A stretch of 64,000 nt of DNA from Bradyrhizobium sp. CSA207 (lineage in GTDB: Bacteria > Pseudomonadota > Alphaproteobacteria > Rhizobiales > Xanthobacteraceae): positions 62,001-126,000 of the forward strand of contig NZ_JAACFT010000016.1 of the NCBI RefSeq assembly GCF_029051685.1. The letters are read 5' to 3'. The position numbers and the translations under genes were made by a program. The notes below the pieces were generated by a model. It did no database searches. It saw nothing but the letters and a program-made list of their open reading frames with translations, and was not told the DNA's origin. Below, piece by piece: positions 25,360-34,913 of the stretch. How positions within the stretch are numbered: position 1 is the first letter of the stretch; each line of letters opens with the position of its first letter.

Positions 25360-26226
25360 TCAACATAGGGCGGCAGGTTCCGAAATGCCACGCTGCAAAT
25401 GATCGGCGAGCAGCGCGCCGGCACGCGAAAGATTTCGAGCCCGGTGCAGGCGGATGTCGGCCGCCGGCAGGGGCGGAAAGCCATCCCGCCCTGACAGACG
25501 GCGAAGCCGAGCGGGCATAGTGCCAGCCTTCACCACGGTCACGGCAAGGCCCGCGGCGGCGATCTGCTCGACCGCCGCGAGCGTCCGGCTGACATAGGCA
25601 AGGCGCCAGGGACGGCCCGCAGCATCGAGCGCCTCCGCAGCCCATTGGCGGAACAGGCAGCCCGACGGATAGAGCGCCATGGCGAGGGGCGCCTGCGTCG
25701 CAGTCCGATAAGACGAGGCGGCCGCCCAGACCGCCTGCTCGCGCCTTAATAGGTCGCCGGTGCCGCGTCCTTGCGGATGCATGGCGATGACGAGATCGTA
25801 GGCCTCACCAAGCCGCGCCGGCATCATTGCGGTCAGGCCAGTCTCGATCTCGACCCTGACCAGCGGATGGTTTTGGGCAAAGCTCGCCAGCAACGGCGGA
25901 ATGACGATCGTGCCATAGTCGTCCATCACGCCGAGGCGGACCTCAGCTTCGGTCTTGCGTGCGCGCAGCGCGCCGACCGCCTCCGCGTTGAGGGCGAGGA
26001 TGCGACGCGCATAGTTGCGCAGCTCGTTGCCTGCCGCGGTCGGCAAGACGCCGGCCCTGTCGCGCTGAAACAGCTTTGTGCCGAGCCGCTCCTCCAAGCG
26101 CCTGACCTGGAGGCTCACCGCCGATTGGGTCCGGTTGAGCAAGTGGGCCGCGCGTGTGAACGAGCGATGCTCGGCGACGGCGAGGAAAGCCTTGAGCAGA
26201 TCGGGATCGAGATCGGGCGCGTTCAT
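25360..26226 (-). CDS. LysR family transcriptional regulator
   Basis: The 288-aa protein has the LysR winged helix at the N-terminus (LLKAFLAVAEHRSFTRAAHL, LNRTQSAVSLQVRRLEERLG) and a periplasmic-binding-like effector domain. It is divergent from an EamA-type transporter gene 91 bases away, the standard LysR arrangement, so it probably controls that exporter. The effector is not predictable. Confidence 0.92.
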   Translation of the reverse strand: MNAPDLDPDLLKAFLAVAEHRSFTRAAHLLNRTQSAVSLQVRRLEERLGTKLFQRDRAGVLPTAAGNELRNYARRILALNAEAVGALRARKTEAEVRLGVMDDYGTIVIPPLLASFAQNHPLVRVEIETGLTAMMPARLGEAYDLVIAMHPQGRGTGDLLRREQAVWAAASSYRTATQAPLAMALYPSGCLFRQWAAEALDAAGRPWRLAYVSRTLAAVEQIAAAGLAVTVVKAGTMPARLRRLSGRDGFPPLPAADIRLHRARNLSRAGALLADHLQRGISEPAALC

Positions 26227-26317
26227 GACGAAACTTTATCCCAGCATGACGGAAATTCCATTCCCAGTTTCGGCGCGCCTCGTATGCTGCGCGCAAAGCC
26301 GTTCGACGGGAGGGACT
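26227..26317. promoter_or_regulatory. Divergent LysR/EamA control region
   Basis: The 91-bp region contains the inverted pair CGAAACT (26230-26236) and AGTTTCG (26266-26272), and between them the palindrome GGAAATTCC (26251-26259). Either could be part of a LysR site. The ribosome-binding site GGGAGG for the GTG-started transporter gene lies at its right edge. Confidence 0.35.
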
Positions 26318-27217
26318 GTGGGCGAGATTTTTGGCGTCTTGGCCGCCGTGCTGTCGAGCGCGCTGGGCGGCACGTCGATCGGCGCGACGCGCTATCTCGT
26401 CGACGCGATCGATCCGCTGGCGATCGGCTCGTTCCGGTTCGGTATCGGCTTTCTCCTGCTGTTGCCGCTGGCGCTGCTGCGCGGCGATCGTTGGCCGGGG
26501 CGAGGGGACTGGGCGGTTGCGACCGGACTCGGTTTGCTGTTCTTCGCCCTGTTCCCGATCCTGTTCAATGCATCGCTGATCTTCACCACCGCGGCGCGCG
26601 GCGCGCTCGCGCTGTCGACACTTCCGCTGCTGTCGCTGGTGATCGGGGCTGCGGTCGGCGCCGAAGCACTGACCTGGCGCAAATCGGTCGGTGTCGTGAT
26701 CGCGACCTCTGGCGTTGCCGTTGCGCTTCTGTCCGACCTGACCGCGGCGCCAGCGGGCGCATGGCGCGGCGATCTCTTGATGATGGCTGCGGCGCTGTGC
26801 ATGGCGCTGTACGGCATCTGGTCGAAGCCGCTGATCCGGCGCTCCAGCCCGATCGCCTTCACCACCATGAGCATGGCGGCGGGCGCGGCCTGCCTGATTC
26901 TGCTCTCCGATGTGCGCGGCAGCTTTGCACCGGTCGCGAATTTTGCCGCGCCGCAATGGCTCGCGGCGCTGTATCTCGGCGCCTTCGGCGCGGCACTGAC
27001 ATTCTATCTCTGGGCCTTCGCACTGGAGCGGACGACACCGACGCGCGTCGCGATCTCGGTCACGGTCAACCCGGTCACGGCGTCGCTGGTCGGGGCGTGG
27101 TTGCTGCACGAGCCGCTGCGCTGGAATCTGGCGGCGGGAATCGTCGCGGTGCTTGCCGGGATCTGGATCGCGACCACGCCGGGCCGGCGCGTTGAAGCGG
27201 CCGGTGCCTCAGGCTAA
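26318..27217 (+). CDS. EamA/DMT family transporter
   Basis: The 299-aa protein has ten predicted helices arranged as two EamA repeats: GEIFGVLAAVLSSALGGTSI opens the first and WRGDLLMMAAALCMALYGIW the second, each ending in a basic loop. The family exports metabolites, often amino acids or drugs. The GTG start at 26318 is placed by GGGAGG upstream; the longer frame overlaps the LysR gene and is not hydrophobic. The adjacent LysR regulator is the likely controller. Confidence 0.87.
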   Translation: MGEIFGVLAAVLSSALGGTSIGATRYLVDAIDPLAIGSFRFGIGFLLLLPLALLRGDRWPGRGDWAVATGLGLLFFALFPILFNASLIFTTAARGALALSTLPLLSLVIGAAVGAEALTWRKSVGVVIATSGVAVALLSDLTAAPAGAWRGDLLMMAAALCMALYGIWSKPLIRRSSPIAFTTMSMAAGAACLILLSDVRGSFAPVANFAAPQWLAALYLGAFGAALTFYLWAFALERTTPTRVAISVTVNPVTASLVGAWLLHEPLRWNLAAGIVAVLAGIWIATTPGRRVEAAGASG

Positions 27218-27224
27218 CGCGATA

Positions 27225-27617
27225 TCACGTCGGGATCGTCGTCTGATATTGCCGCAGGCCGTCGTCGAGCTTCAGCCAGGCGAGCTTTTCCGAGACCCAG
27301 ATGTGCTCGGTCGGCGCAAAGGCGTTGCGATCGTCGAAGGTCGCGAGCGCGACGCCCGCCAGCGTGCCGTTGCGCCGCCAGGCGAACAGCCGCGTGCCGC
27401 AGCGCTTGCAGAACACGCGGTCGATGTTTTCCGAGGATGCATATCGCGCGGTCTCACCTTCGACCGTGAGCGCGCTCTGGTCGAACTGCGCGCGGGCGAA
27501 GAAGGGCGAGCCCATCGCCTTCTGGCATACGCGGCAATGGCAGATGCGGACGTTCAGCGGTTCGCCCTCCGCCTTGAACCGCACCGCGCCGCACAGGCAT
27601 CCGCCCTCCCGGATCAT
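27225..27617 (-). CDS. GFA family protein (glutathione-dependent formaldehyde-activating enzyme-like)
   Basis: The 130-aa protein carries the GFA zinc motifs: CLCGAVRF, CHCRVCQKAMGSPFFARAQF and FCKRCGTRLFAWR. GFA-family proteins bind zinc through these cysteines; most are not demonstrated formaldehyde-activating enzymes. Its ATG overlaps the stop of the serine hydrolase gene by four bases, so it is the last gene of that minus-strand unit. Confidence 0.88.
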   Translation of the reverse strand: MIREGGCLCGAVRFKAEGEPLNVRICHCRVCQKAMGSPFFARAQFDQSALTVEGETARYASSENIDRVFCKRCGTRLFAWRRNGTLAGVALATFDDRNAFAPTEHIWVSEKLAWLKLDDGLRQYQTTIPT

Positions 27618-28771
27618 GCGACCCGCCACTCGGCGACCTGACGCGCCATGCTCCAGTTCAGGTTGTCGAGATCGCCATCCATGCTCGAATTCCTCCGTCT
27701 GGCGTTGCTGAAGGCGGCCCAGCAGAAGCCGCCATGGGTCCGCACGGCAATCGTGCTGGTGCCCGGCAGACTGCCATTGTGCCACCAATTGTCGAATTTG
27801 TTGACGCAGAAGCCCTTGGCATAGTTGGGGCTGTAGGCGGGCGCGGTGGTCATGACCTCGATCGTGCGCGGCCGCAGGATGTTCGCTGGCCTCATGTAGC
27901 CGTCGACATGCATCAGAAACTGGACGAGATCCGACGGCGTCGCGATCCAGCCGCCATGGGAATCCATCCGCCTGACATTCATGTCGTAGGGACCTTCGCC
28001 CTGGCCGTAATAGGCGACCTCGCCGGCCTGGCGCTGGTCGCGCGTGTTGCCGGCGATCGTCATGTCGGCGACACCGCAGCGCGCCAGCACCTCGGCGCGG
28101 ACGTGCTCGGCATAGGGTTGGCCCGTGAGCTTCTCGATGACCCGCCCCAGCACGCAATAGCCGAAATTGGAGTAGGCGTAGTGCTGGCCCGGCGGGCGGT
28201 CCAGCGGCCGGTTGGCGAGCGTCCACGCGATCAGCTGTGCATGATCCATCCGCGGATGCGTGAACATGGGATCGCGGTTGTCGTTGCTCCAGCCGCCGGC
28301 GGTGTGCGTCAGGAGATGCTCGAGCGTGATCTGGTCGATACCGGGTGAGTTGGGCGGCTGCCCATAGTCGGTGCCGAGCAACGCGCCGGGGCCGAACACG
28401 CGATCCGTCAGCTTGAGGCGGTTCTCTTCGATCAGGCGGAAGATCGTGACCGAGGTGATCATCTTGCTGACGCTGGCGATCCGGAACAGATGCCGCGGCG
28501 TCACGGCCTCGTTCCGCTCGATATCGGCAAGACCGAAGGAGTCCTCGTGGACAACAGTGCCAGCATAGCCGATCGCAAAGGACAGCGCAGGCACGCCGTA
28601 CTTGTCCATGAAGCTGTGCGCGAGCCGTGCCATGGCGCCGCGCTCGGCCGGCGAGGGCGGGCGGATGCTCGGCGGGTTGGGCGCGAACTGCGCGAGTGTC
28701 GTCGATGACAGCAGCGGCAGCGCGCCTGCGCCCGCTGCGAGCTTCACAAAATCCCGACGCCCAAACTGCAT
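27614..28771 (-). CDS. Serine hydrolase, class C beta-lactamase family, Tat-exported
   Basis: The 385-aa protein starts MQFGRRDFVKLAAGAGALPL, a twin-arginine signal. The penicillin-binding-like fold follows: SVSK as the SxxK nucleophile motif, YSN as the YxN motif (HYAYSNFGYCVLG), and a third element near HNGSLPG. Members include esterases, D-aminopeptidases and lactonases, so an aldonolactonase-like role in the neighbouring sugar pathway is conceivable but unproven. It lies 27 bases after an SDR gene and overlaps the GFA gene. Confidence 0.87.
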   Translation of the reverse strand: MQFGRRDFVKLAAGAGALPLLSSTTLAQFAPNPPSIRPPSPAERGAMARLAHSFMDKYGVPALSFAIGYAGTVVHEDSFGLADIERNEAVTPRHLFRIASVSKMITSVTIFRLIEENRLKLTDRVFGPGALLGTDYGQPPNSPGIDQITLEHLLTHTAGGWSNDNRDPMFTHPRMDHAQLIAWTLANRPLDRPPGQHYAYSNFGYCVLGRVIEKLTGQPYAEHVRAEVLARCGVADMTIAGNTRDQRQAGEVAYYGQGEGPYDMNVRRMDSHGGWIATPSDLVQFLMHVDGYMRPANILRPRTIEVMTTAPAYSPNYAKGFCVNKFDNWWHNGSLPGTSTIAVRTHGGFCWAAFSNARRRNSSMDGDLDNLNWSMARQVAEWRVA

Positions 28772-28798
28772 GGTCCGCCCCCTCGGGCGGCCAATGTC

Positions 28799-29545
28799 TC
28801 AGTACGTCGCCCGTCCCCCGGAAATATCAAACACCGCGCCGGTGGAGAAGGCACAATCTTCGGATGCGAGCCACGCCACCATCGCGGCGAGCTCTTCCAC
28901 CAGCACGAAGCGGCCTTTTGGAATTTTCGACAGCATGAAATCGATATGCTGCTGCGTCATCTGGTCGAAGATCGCGGTCTTCGCCGCCGCCGGCGTCACC
29001 GCGTTGACGAGGATGTCGTGTTGCGCGAGCTCCTTGCCGAGCGATTTCGTCAGCGCGATCAGGCCGGCCTTGGAGGCCGAATAGTGCGAGGCATTCGGAT
29101 TGCCTTCCTTGCCGGCAATGGACGCGATGTTCACGATCCGCCCGTATTCCTGCTTGAGCATCGCGGGCACGACCGCCTTGCAGCAGATGAAGGGGCCGTC
29201 GAGGTTGATGCGCAGCACCTTGCGCCATTCCTCCAGCTCGGTCTCCCAGACCGGCTTGTTGACGCCGGCGATGCCGGCATTGTTGACGAGGATGTCGATC
29301 TTGCCGAAGGCGGCGAGCGTCGCATCGCGCGCTTGCTCGACGCCGGCAGTGTCGGTGATGTCGACCTTGAAGACCTTGGTCTCGCCGCCGATCTCTTTTG
29401 CGGTTTTCTCGGCCAACGTCGCATCGAAATCCCAGATCGCGACCTTGGCGCCGGAATCGACGAAGCGTTGAACGATGGCGCGGCCAAACCCCTGCGCGCC
29501 GCCGGTGACGATGGCGGCACGGCCGTTGAGATCGATCTTGTTCAT
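28799..29545 (-). CDS. SDR family oxidoreductase (3-oxoacyl-ACP reductase-like)
   Basis: The 248-aa protein has the classical SDR motifs: AIVTGGAQGFGRAI for cofactor binding, LVNNAGIAG, and catalytic Ser in NIASIAGKEG with YSASK. The aspartate after the second strand (AIWDFDA) favours NAD. It is placed between another SDR and the serine hydrolase in the minus-strand sugar-acid operon, so it may oxidise a sugar or a deoxy-keto acid. Confidence 0.9.
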   Translation of the reverse strand: MNKIDLNGRAAIVTGGAQGFGRAIVQRFVDSGAKVAIWDFDATLAEKTAKEIGGETKVFKVDITDTAGVEQARDATLAAFGKIDILVNNAGIAGVNKPVWETELEEWRKVLRINLDGPFICCKAVVPAMLKQEYGRIVNIASIAGKEGNPNASHYSASKAGLIALTKSLGKELAQHDILVNAVTPAAAKTAIFDQMTQQHIDFMLSKIPKGRFVLVEELAAMVAWLASEDCAFSTGAVFDISGGRATY

Positions 29546-29565
29546 GCCGGAAACCCCTTATCTAT

Positions 29566-29664
29566 CCCTCATGGTGAGGAGCGCGCACTTGCGCGCGTTT
29601 CGAACCATGGAGCCCGTGGTCCATCCCTCGAGACGGCGCTGGTCGCGCCTCCTCGGGATGAGGA
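29566..29664. repeat. Intergenic palindromic repeat (family 1)
   Basis: A ~100-bp element between the two SDR genes. It runs CCCTCATGGTGAGGAGCGCG, then TTTCGAACCATG, then CATCCCTCGAGACG and TCCTCGGGATGAGGA. Its two halves form hairpins. The same family in inverted order is at 50339-50451. Confidence 0.75.
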
Positions 29665-29668
29665 GTGA

Positions 29669-30400
29669 TCAGAGCATGTAACCGCCGTCGACGACGAGGT
29701 CGACGCCGGTGGTGAATGCGCTTTCGTCACTGCCGAGATAGACCGCCATCGACGCGATTTCGTCCGCGGTGCCGAGCCGGCCCATCTTCTGGCGGGCGAT
29801 GAATTGCTCCTTGCCCTGCGGGCCCTGAGCGGCGGCGCGGTCGAGCATCGACGGCGTTTCCACCGTGCCGGGGCAGATGCTGTTGCAGCGGATGCCCTGG
29901 GTGATGAAGTCGAGCGCAACCGCGCGCGTCAACAGCGATACCGCGGCCTTGGACGCGCTGTAGGCATAGCGGTTCACCGGCGGCCGCAACGCCGCGCATG
30001 ACGAGATGTTTACGATGCTGCCGCCGCCGCCCGCCAGCATCGCCGGCAGAAACGCCTTGATGGTCCGGTGCATGGACTTGACGTTGAGGTCGAACGAGAA
30101 ATCCCAATCTTCCTCCGAGCAGTCCAGAATGGTGCCGTGGTGCACGAAGCCTGCTGCATTGAGCAGGATGTCGACCTTGCCGATGCGCGTGGCAAATGCG
30201 TTGACGTCGGCGGTGTCGCGAACGTCAAGCTTTGCGGTCTCGGCGATGCCTTCCTTCGCCAGGCTCGCGATGCCGCTTTCATTGATGTCGGTGGCGATGA
30301 CGGTTGCACCTTCACGCGCGAATGCGATGGCGCATGCACGCCCGATGCCAGCGGCTGCGGCGGTGACAACAGCGCGCTTTCCTTTGAGGCGGTCTGCCAT
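29669..30400 (-). CDS. SDR family dehydrogenase, 2-keto-3-deoxy-L-fuconate dehydrogenase-like
   Basis: The 243-aa protein shows AVVTAAAAGIGRAC, DINE after strand two (NAD preference), LLNAAGFVHHG, NISSCAALRPPVNRYAYSAS with YSASK, and a C-terminal DGGYML. This combination resembles BDH2/2-keto-3-deoxy-L-fuconate dehydrogenase proteins that oxidise deoxy-keto sugar acids. It follows the IlvD/Edd dehydratase, which would make its substrate. The specific substrate is inference. Confidence 0.82.
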   Translation of the reverse strand: MADRLKGKRAVVTAAAAGIGRACAIAFAREGATVIATDINESGIASLAKEGIAETAKLDVRDTADVNAFATRIGKVDILLNAAGFVHHGTILDCSEEDWDFSFDLNVKSMHRTIKAFLPAMLAGGGGSIVNISSCAALRPPVNRYAYSASKAAVSLLTRAVALDFITQGIRCNSICPGTVETPSMLDRAAAQGPQGKEQFIARQKMGRLGTADEIASMAVYLGSDESAFTTGVDLVVDGGYML

Positions 30401-30438
30401 TTTCTTGTTTTCCTCGATTTCCTTATTGCCGTAGCGCC

Positions 30439-30524
30439 GTAGCCCGGATGGAGCGCCAGCGTAATCCGGGATGTTGCGTTCACCGAGGTTGACCCCGGAT
30501 TGCGCTACGCTCCATCCGGGCTAC
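30439..30524. repeat. Intergenic palindromic repeat (family 2)
   Basis: GTAGCCCGGATGGAGCG at the left pairs with CGCTCCATCCGGGCTAC at the right, and inner AATCCGGG pairs with CCCGGATT. A second member lies at 43923-44008. It sits between the dehydratase and SDR genes and could act as a transcription attenuator or mRNA-stabilising hairpin. Confidence 0.85.
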
Positions 30525-30535
30525 GGGTGCCTAAC

Positions 30536-32365
30536 TCAGTGATTATCCCGCGCCACGCCAAACGCGCCAGCGACGTTCTGGTAGCGCGTGGCGAGCTCCA
30601 TGCAGGCGCCGGTCGATTGCTGGCCGACGGTGTTGCGGTAGAGCTCCTGCCACGGCGTCTGGTTGGGCGGATGCTTGAAGCCGCCATTGGCCATCAGCTC
30701 GGCGTGGCGCTTCTTCAACTCGTCGTCGGAGATCAGGATGTTGGCGCTGCCCTTGTTGAGGTCGATGCGGACCTGGTCGCCGGTCCTGAGGATCGCGAGC
30801 CCGCCATTGGCGGCGGCTTCCGGCGAGGCGTTGAGGATCGAGGGCGAGCCCGAGGTGCCGGACTGGCGGCCGTCGCCGATGCAGGGCAGGGAGTGGATGC
30901 CGCGTTTGATCAGTGCCGCCGGCGGCTGCATGTTCACGACCTCGGCGCCGCCGGGATAGCCGATCGGCCCGGTGCCGCGAATGAACAGCACACAGCGCTC
31001 GTCGATATCGAGCGCGGGATCGTCGATCCGAGCGTGATAATCCTCCGGCCCCTCGAACACGACGGCGCGGCCCTCGAAGGCGTTGAGGTCCTTGGGGTTG
31101 CTGAGGTAGCGGTCGCGAAACTCCTTGGAGATCACGCTGGTCTTCATGATCGCGGAATCGAACAGATTACCGCGCAGCACCAGGAAGCCGGCGTCCTTGA
31201 CCAGCGGCTTGTCGTAGGCCCAGATCACGTCGTTGTCGGGTTTCGGCGCGTTGGCGCAGTTCTCGCCGATGCCGCGGCCGTTGACCGTGACCGCGTCCTC
31301 ATGGATGCGCTTGTGCTTCATCAGCTCGCGCACCACGGCCGGCACGCCGCCGGCACGGTGGAATTCCTCGCCGAGATAGAAGCCGGCCGGCTGCATGTTG
31401 ACCAGCAGCGGCACGTCGTGGCCCACTTTCTGCCAGTCGTCGATCGACAGCTCCACGCCGATATGGCGGGCCAGGGCGTTGATGTGGATCGGCGCGTTGG
31501 TCGAGCCGCCGATCGCCGAGTTGATCACGATGCAGTTCTCGAACGCCTTGCGGGTCAGGATGTCCGAGGGCTTCAGATCCTCCCAAACCATCTCGACAAT
31601 GCGCTTGCCGGTCTCGTAGGAGATCTGGCCGCGCTCGCGATAGGGCGCAGGGATCGCAGCGCAGCCCGGCAGCGAGAACCCGAGCGCTTCGGCCAGCCCG
31701 TTCATGGTCGAGGCGGTGCCCATGGTGTTGCAATGGCCGACCGAGGGAGCGGAGGAGGCCACGATCTCCATGAATTCCTCGTAGTCGATCTCGCCGGCGG
31801 CGAGCCGCTCGCGCGACTTCCAGACGATGGTGCCGGAGCCGGTGCGCTCGCCATTGTGCCAGCCGTTTAGCATCGGCCCGCCCGACAGCACGATCGCGGG
31901 CAGATTGACGGTCGCCGCCGCCATCATGCAGGCCGGCGTGGTCTTGTCGCAGCCGGTGGTCAGCACCACTCCGTCGAGCGGATAGCCGTAGAGGATCTCG
32001 ACCAGGCCGAGATAGGCAAGGTTGCGATCGAGCGCGGCGGTCGGGCGCTTGCCGGTCTCCTGGATCGGGTGGGTCGGAAATTCCATCGCGATGCCGCCGG
32101 CCTCGCGGATGCCCTCGCGGACCCGGTGCGCGAGCTCTATATGGTGGCGGTTGCAAGGGGAGAGGTCATTGCCGGTCTGGGCGATGCCGATGATCGGCTT
32201 GCCGGACTGAAGTTCCGCGCGGGTGAGGCCGTAGTTCAGGTAGCGCTCCATATAGAGCGCGGTCATGCCCGGATTATGCGGGTTGTTGAACCACTCCTGC
32301 GAGCGAAGGTGGCGGCGGCTGCCGTTGCTGGCGGGCGCAGGCCCGTTGGTCGGCTTTTTTGTCAT
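30536..32365 (-). CDS. IlvD/Edd family sugar-acid dehydratase
   Basis: The 609-aa protein carries the iron-sulfur dehydratase motifs: TTGCDKTTPACMMAA, SVGHCNTMGTASTMNGLAEA and GDGRQSGTSGSPSILN near the C-terminus. Length and N-terminus (SRRHLRSQEWFNNPHNPGMT) fit the pentonate/hexonate dehydratases, for example L-arabinonate or D-xylonate dehydratase, rather than IlvD. It would dehydrate an aldonate to a 2-keto-3-deoxy acid. ATG 32365 follows GGAGAG and is preferred to the ATG five codons upstream. A LacI-type operator lies 138 bases upstream. Confidence 0.9.
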   Translation of the reverse strand: MTKKPTNGPAPASNGSRRHLRSQEWFNNPHNPGMTALYMERYLNYGLTRAELQSGKPIIGIAQTGNDLSPCNRHHIELAHRVREGIREAGGIAMEFPTHPIQETGKRPTAALDRNLAYLGLVEILYGYPLDGVVLTTGCDKTTPACMMAAATVNLPAIVLSGGPMLNGWHNGERTGSGTIVWKSRERLAAGEIDYEEFMEIVASSAPSVGHCNTMGTASTMNGLAEALGFSLPGCAAIPAPYRERGQISYETGKRIVEMVWEDLKPSDILTRKAFENCIVINSAIGGSTNAPIHINALARHIGVELSIDDWQKVGHDVPLLVNMQPAGFYLGEEFHRAGGVPAVVRELMKHKRIHEDAVTVNGRGIGENCANAPKPDNDVIWAYDKPLVKDAGFLVLRGNLFDSAIMKTSVISKEFRDRYLSNPKDLNAFEGRAVVFEGPEDYHARIDDPALDIDERCVLFIRGTGPIGYPGGAEVVNMQPPAALIKRGIHSLPCIGDGRQSGTSGSPSILNASPEAAANGGLAILRTGDQVRIDLNKGSANILISDDELKKRHAELMANGGFKHPPNQTPWQELYRNTVGQQSTGACMELATRYQNVAGAFGVARDNH

Positions 32366-32487
32366 TGATCTCTCCTGCAATGCAAACGCACTGGCGTCGG
32401 TCCTATAGTGTCGGCTTGTGCGATGCCCAACGGCGCGCGCGATAAATCGCAGGCCCGCTGGCGGGTGGTTTCCTCACAAATGCGATA

Positions 32488-33588
32488 CTAGTCATGGCTG
32501 CTTGGTAACGCTACCATTTTGTTCGCGGTGCCCGCGCCGGTCGGCGTGGGCCTGCTGTCCGAACGCCGCACCGGCGAACTCTGGCGCTCGATCACCTTGA
32601 AGCCGAGGTCGAGCACCGGTTGCTCCGGGCGGCGGCCCTCGATGGCATCGATCAGCATGGTGGCGGCCATCCGGCCCATCTCGTAGCGATTGGTGCGTAT
32701 GCTGGTGAGGGTGGGGACCGCGGAGGCCATGAATTCCAGGTCGTTGAATCCGATGATGGCGATCTGCTCGGGGATCGCGATATCGCGGCGGCGGCATTCA
32801 AACAGCACGCCGAGCGCGAGGTCGTCATTGGCGCAGAACACCGAATCGATATCGGGCGACTTGGCCAGCAGATCGGTGAACAGCGCCCCGCCGAGCGTGA
32901 CGGAGGTCGGCGTCGCCGTGGCAACGATCAGGCGCTGGTCGAACAGGCCCGCATCCTTCATCGCCGCCTGGTAGCCGTCGAGCCGCCGCTGCACCCGCGG
33001 GTCCATGCGCGCGCCGAGGAATCCGATTCTGCGATGGCCCTGTTCGAACAGGTGCGCAATCGCGGCGCGGGCCGCATCATAGTGCGAAAAGCCGATCATC
33101 ATGTCGACGGGATTGGGTCCGATCTCCATGATCTGCATGATCGGGCAGTCGGCCGCCTCCAGCATCGCGTGCGATTCCGCCGTCTGGTCGATGCCGGTGA
33201 CGATCAGCCCGGCTGGCTTCTGCGCGAGAAACAGCCGCAGCAGTTTTTCCTCCTGGAGGATACTGTAGCGTGTGTTGGACAGCTGAATCGAGTAACGGCT
33301 GTTCTCGGATGCATCATAGATGCCGCGCAGCACGTCTGAGAACACATTGTTGGTCAGTGACGGGATCAGGACACCGATCACCTCGGTGCGATGCGAGGCC
33401 AGCGCGCGTGCGGCGAGGTTCGGCACGTAGCCGAGCTCCTTGGCCGCGCTTTCGACCCGCGCCCGCTTGGCCTCCGACAGCGCCTCGGGATTGCGAAAGA
33501 AGCGGGAGGCCGTGATCGGGCTCACGCCGGCGTGCTCAGCGACTTCCGCCAGCCGGATCTTGCCTGACTTGGTGCGCTTTCGACCCAT
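32488..33588 (-). CDS. LacI family transcriptional regulator
   Basis: The 366-aa protein begins with a LacI helix-turn-helix (IRLAEVAEHAGVSPITASRF) and hinge (YVPNLAARALAS), followed by a periplasmic-binding-like domain (GVLIPSLTNNVF, FCANDDLALG, IIGFNDLEFMA). It lies between the catabolic operon it precedes and the divergent ABC transporter. Operators matching one pattern lie on both sides of it, so it likely represses both until a pathway sugar or sugar acid binds. Confidence 0.93.
   Translation of the reverse strand: MGRKRTKSGKIRLAEVAEHAGVSPITASRFFRNPEALSEAKRARVESAAKELGYVPNLAARALASHRTEVIGVLIPSLTNNVFSDVLRGIYDASENSRYSIQLSNTRYSILQEEKLLRLFLAQKPAGLIVTGIDQTAESHAMLEAADCPIMQIMEIGPNPVDMMIGFSHYDAARAAIAHLFEQGHRRIGFLGARMDPRVQRRLDGYQAAMKDAGLFDQRLIVATATPTSVTLGGALFTDLLAKSPDIDSVFCANDDLALGVLFECRRRDIAIPEQIAIIGFNDLEFMASAVPTLTSIRTNRYEMGRMAATMLIDAIEGRRPEQPVLDLGFKVIERQSSPVRRSDSRPTPTGAGTANKMVALPSSHD
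32503..32516. promoter_or_regulatory. LacI-type operator before the dehydratase operon
   Basis: TGGTAACGCTACCA fits the LacI-family pattern TGnnA-CG-TnnCA with complementary ends. It lies in the last codons of the LacI gene, 138 bases before the dehydratase start. It matches the operator at 33631 in 11 of 14 positions. Confidence 0.6.
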
Positions 33589-33630
33589 ATGTTGCTCTTA
33601 ACACAGTCGATCCCGCAAACAAAGGAACGT

Positions 33631-33644
33631 TGACAGCGCTACCA
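33631..33644. promoter_or_regulatory. LacI-type operator between lacI-like gene and ABC operon
   Basis: TGACAGCGCTACCA, centred on the palindrome AGCGCT with TG/CA ends, is a typical LacI/GalR-family site. It is 43 bases before the regulator start and 152 bases before the ABC ATPase start, placed to control both divergent promoters. Confidence 0.65.
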
Positions 33645-33795
33645 CCAACGACTAACCAAAGACAAATTGCCAAAACCGCGCAAACTGCCGACAATGTCGT
33701 CCGAGTAGGTCGGGCTTCGTTCGGTGAAGTCTGAAAAAACAAGACGGTGGCGGCGCGACAGACAGTTGCGTCGTCGAGTCGAAGGAGGGAGCTAG

Positions 33796-34863
<1,068 letters not shown>

Positions 34864-34913
34864 GGCAAGCTGAATAAAGCAAGTTACAAAAAAAGCATCA
34901 CAGGGAGGACACC

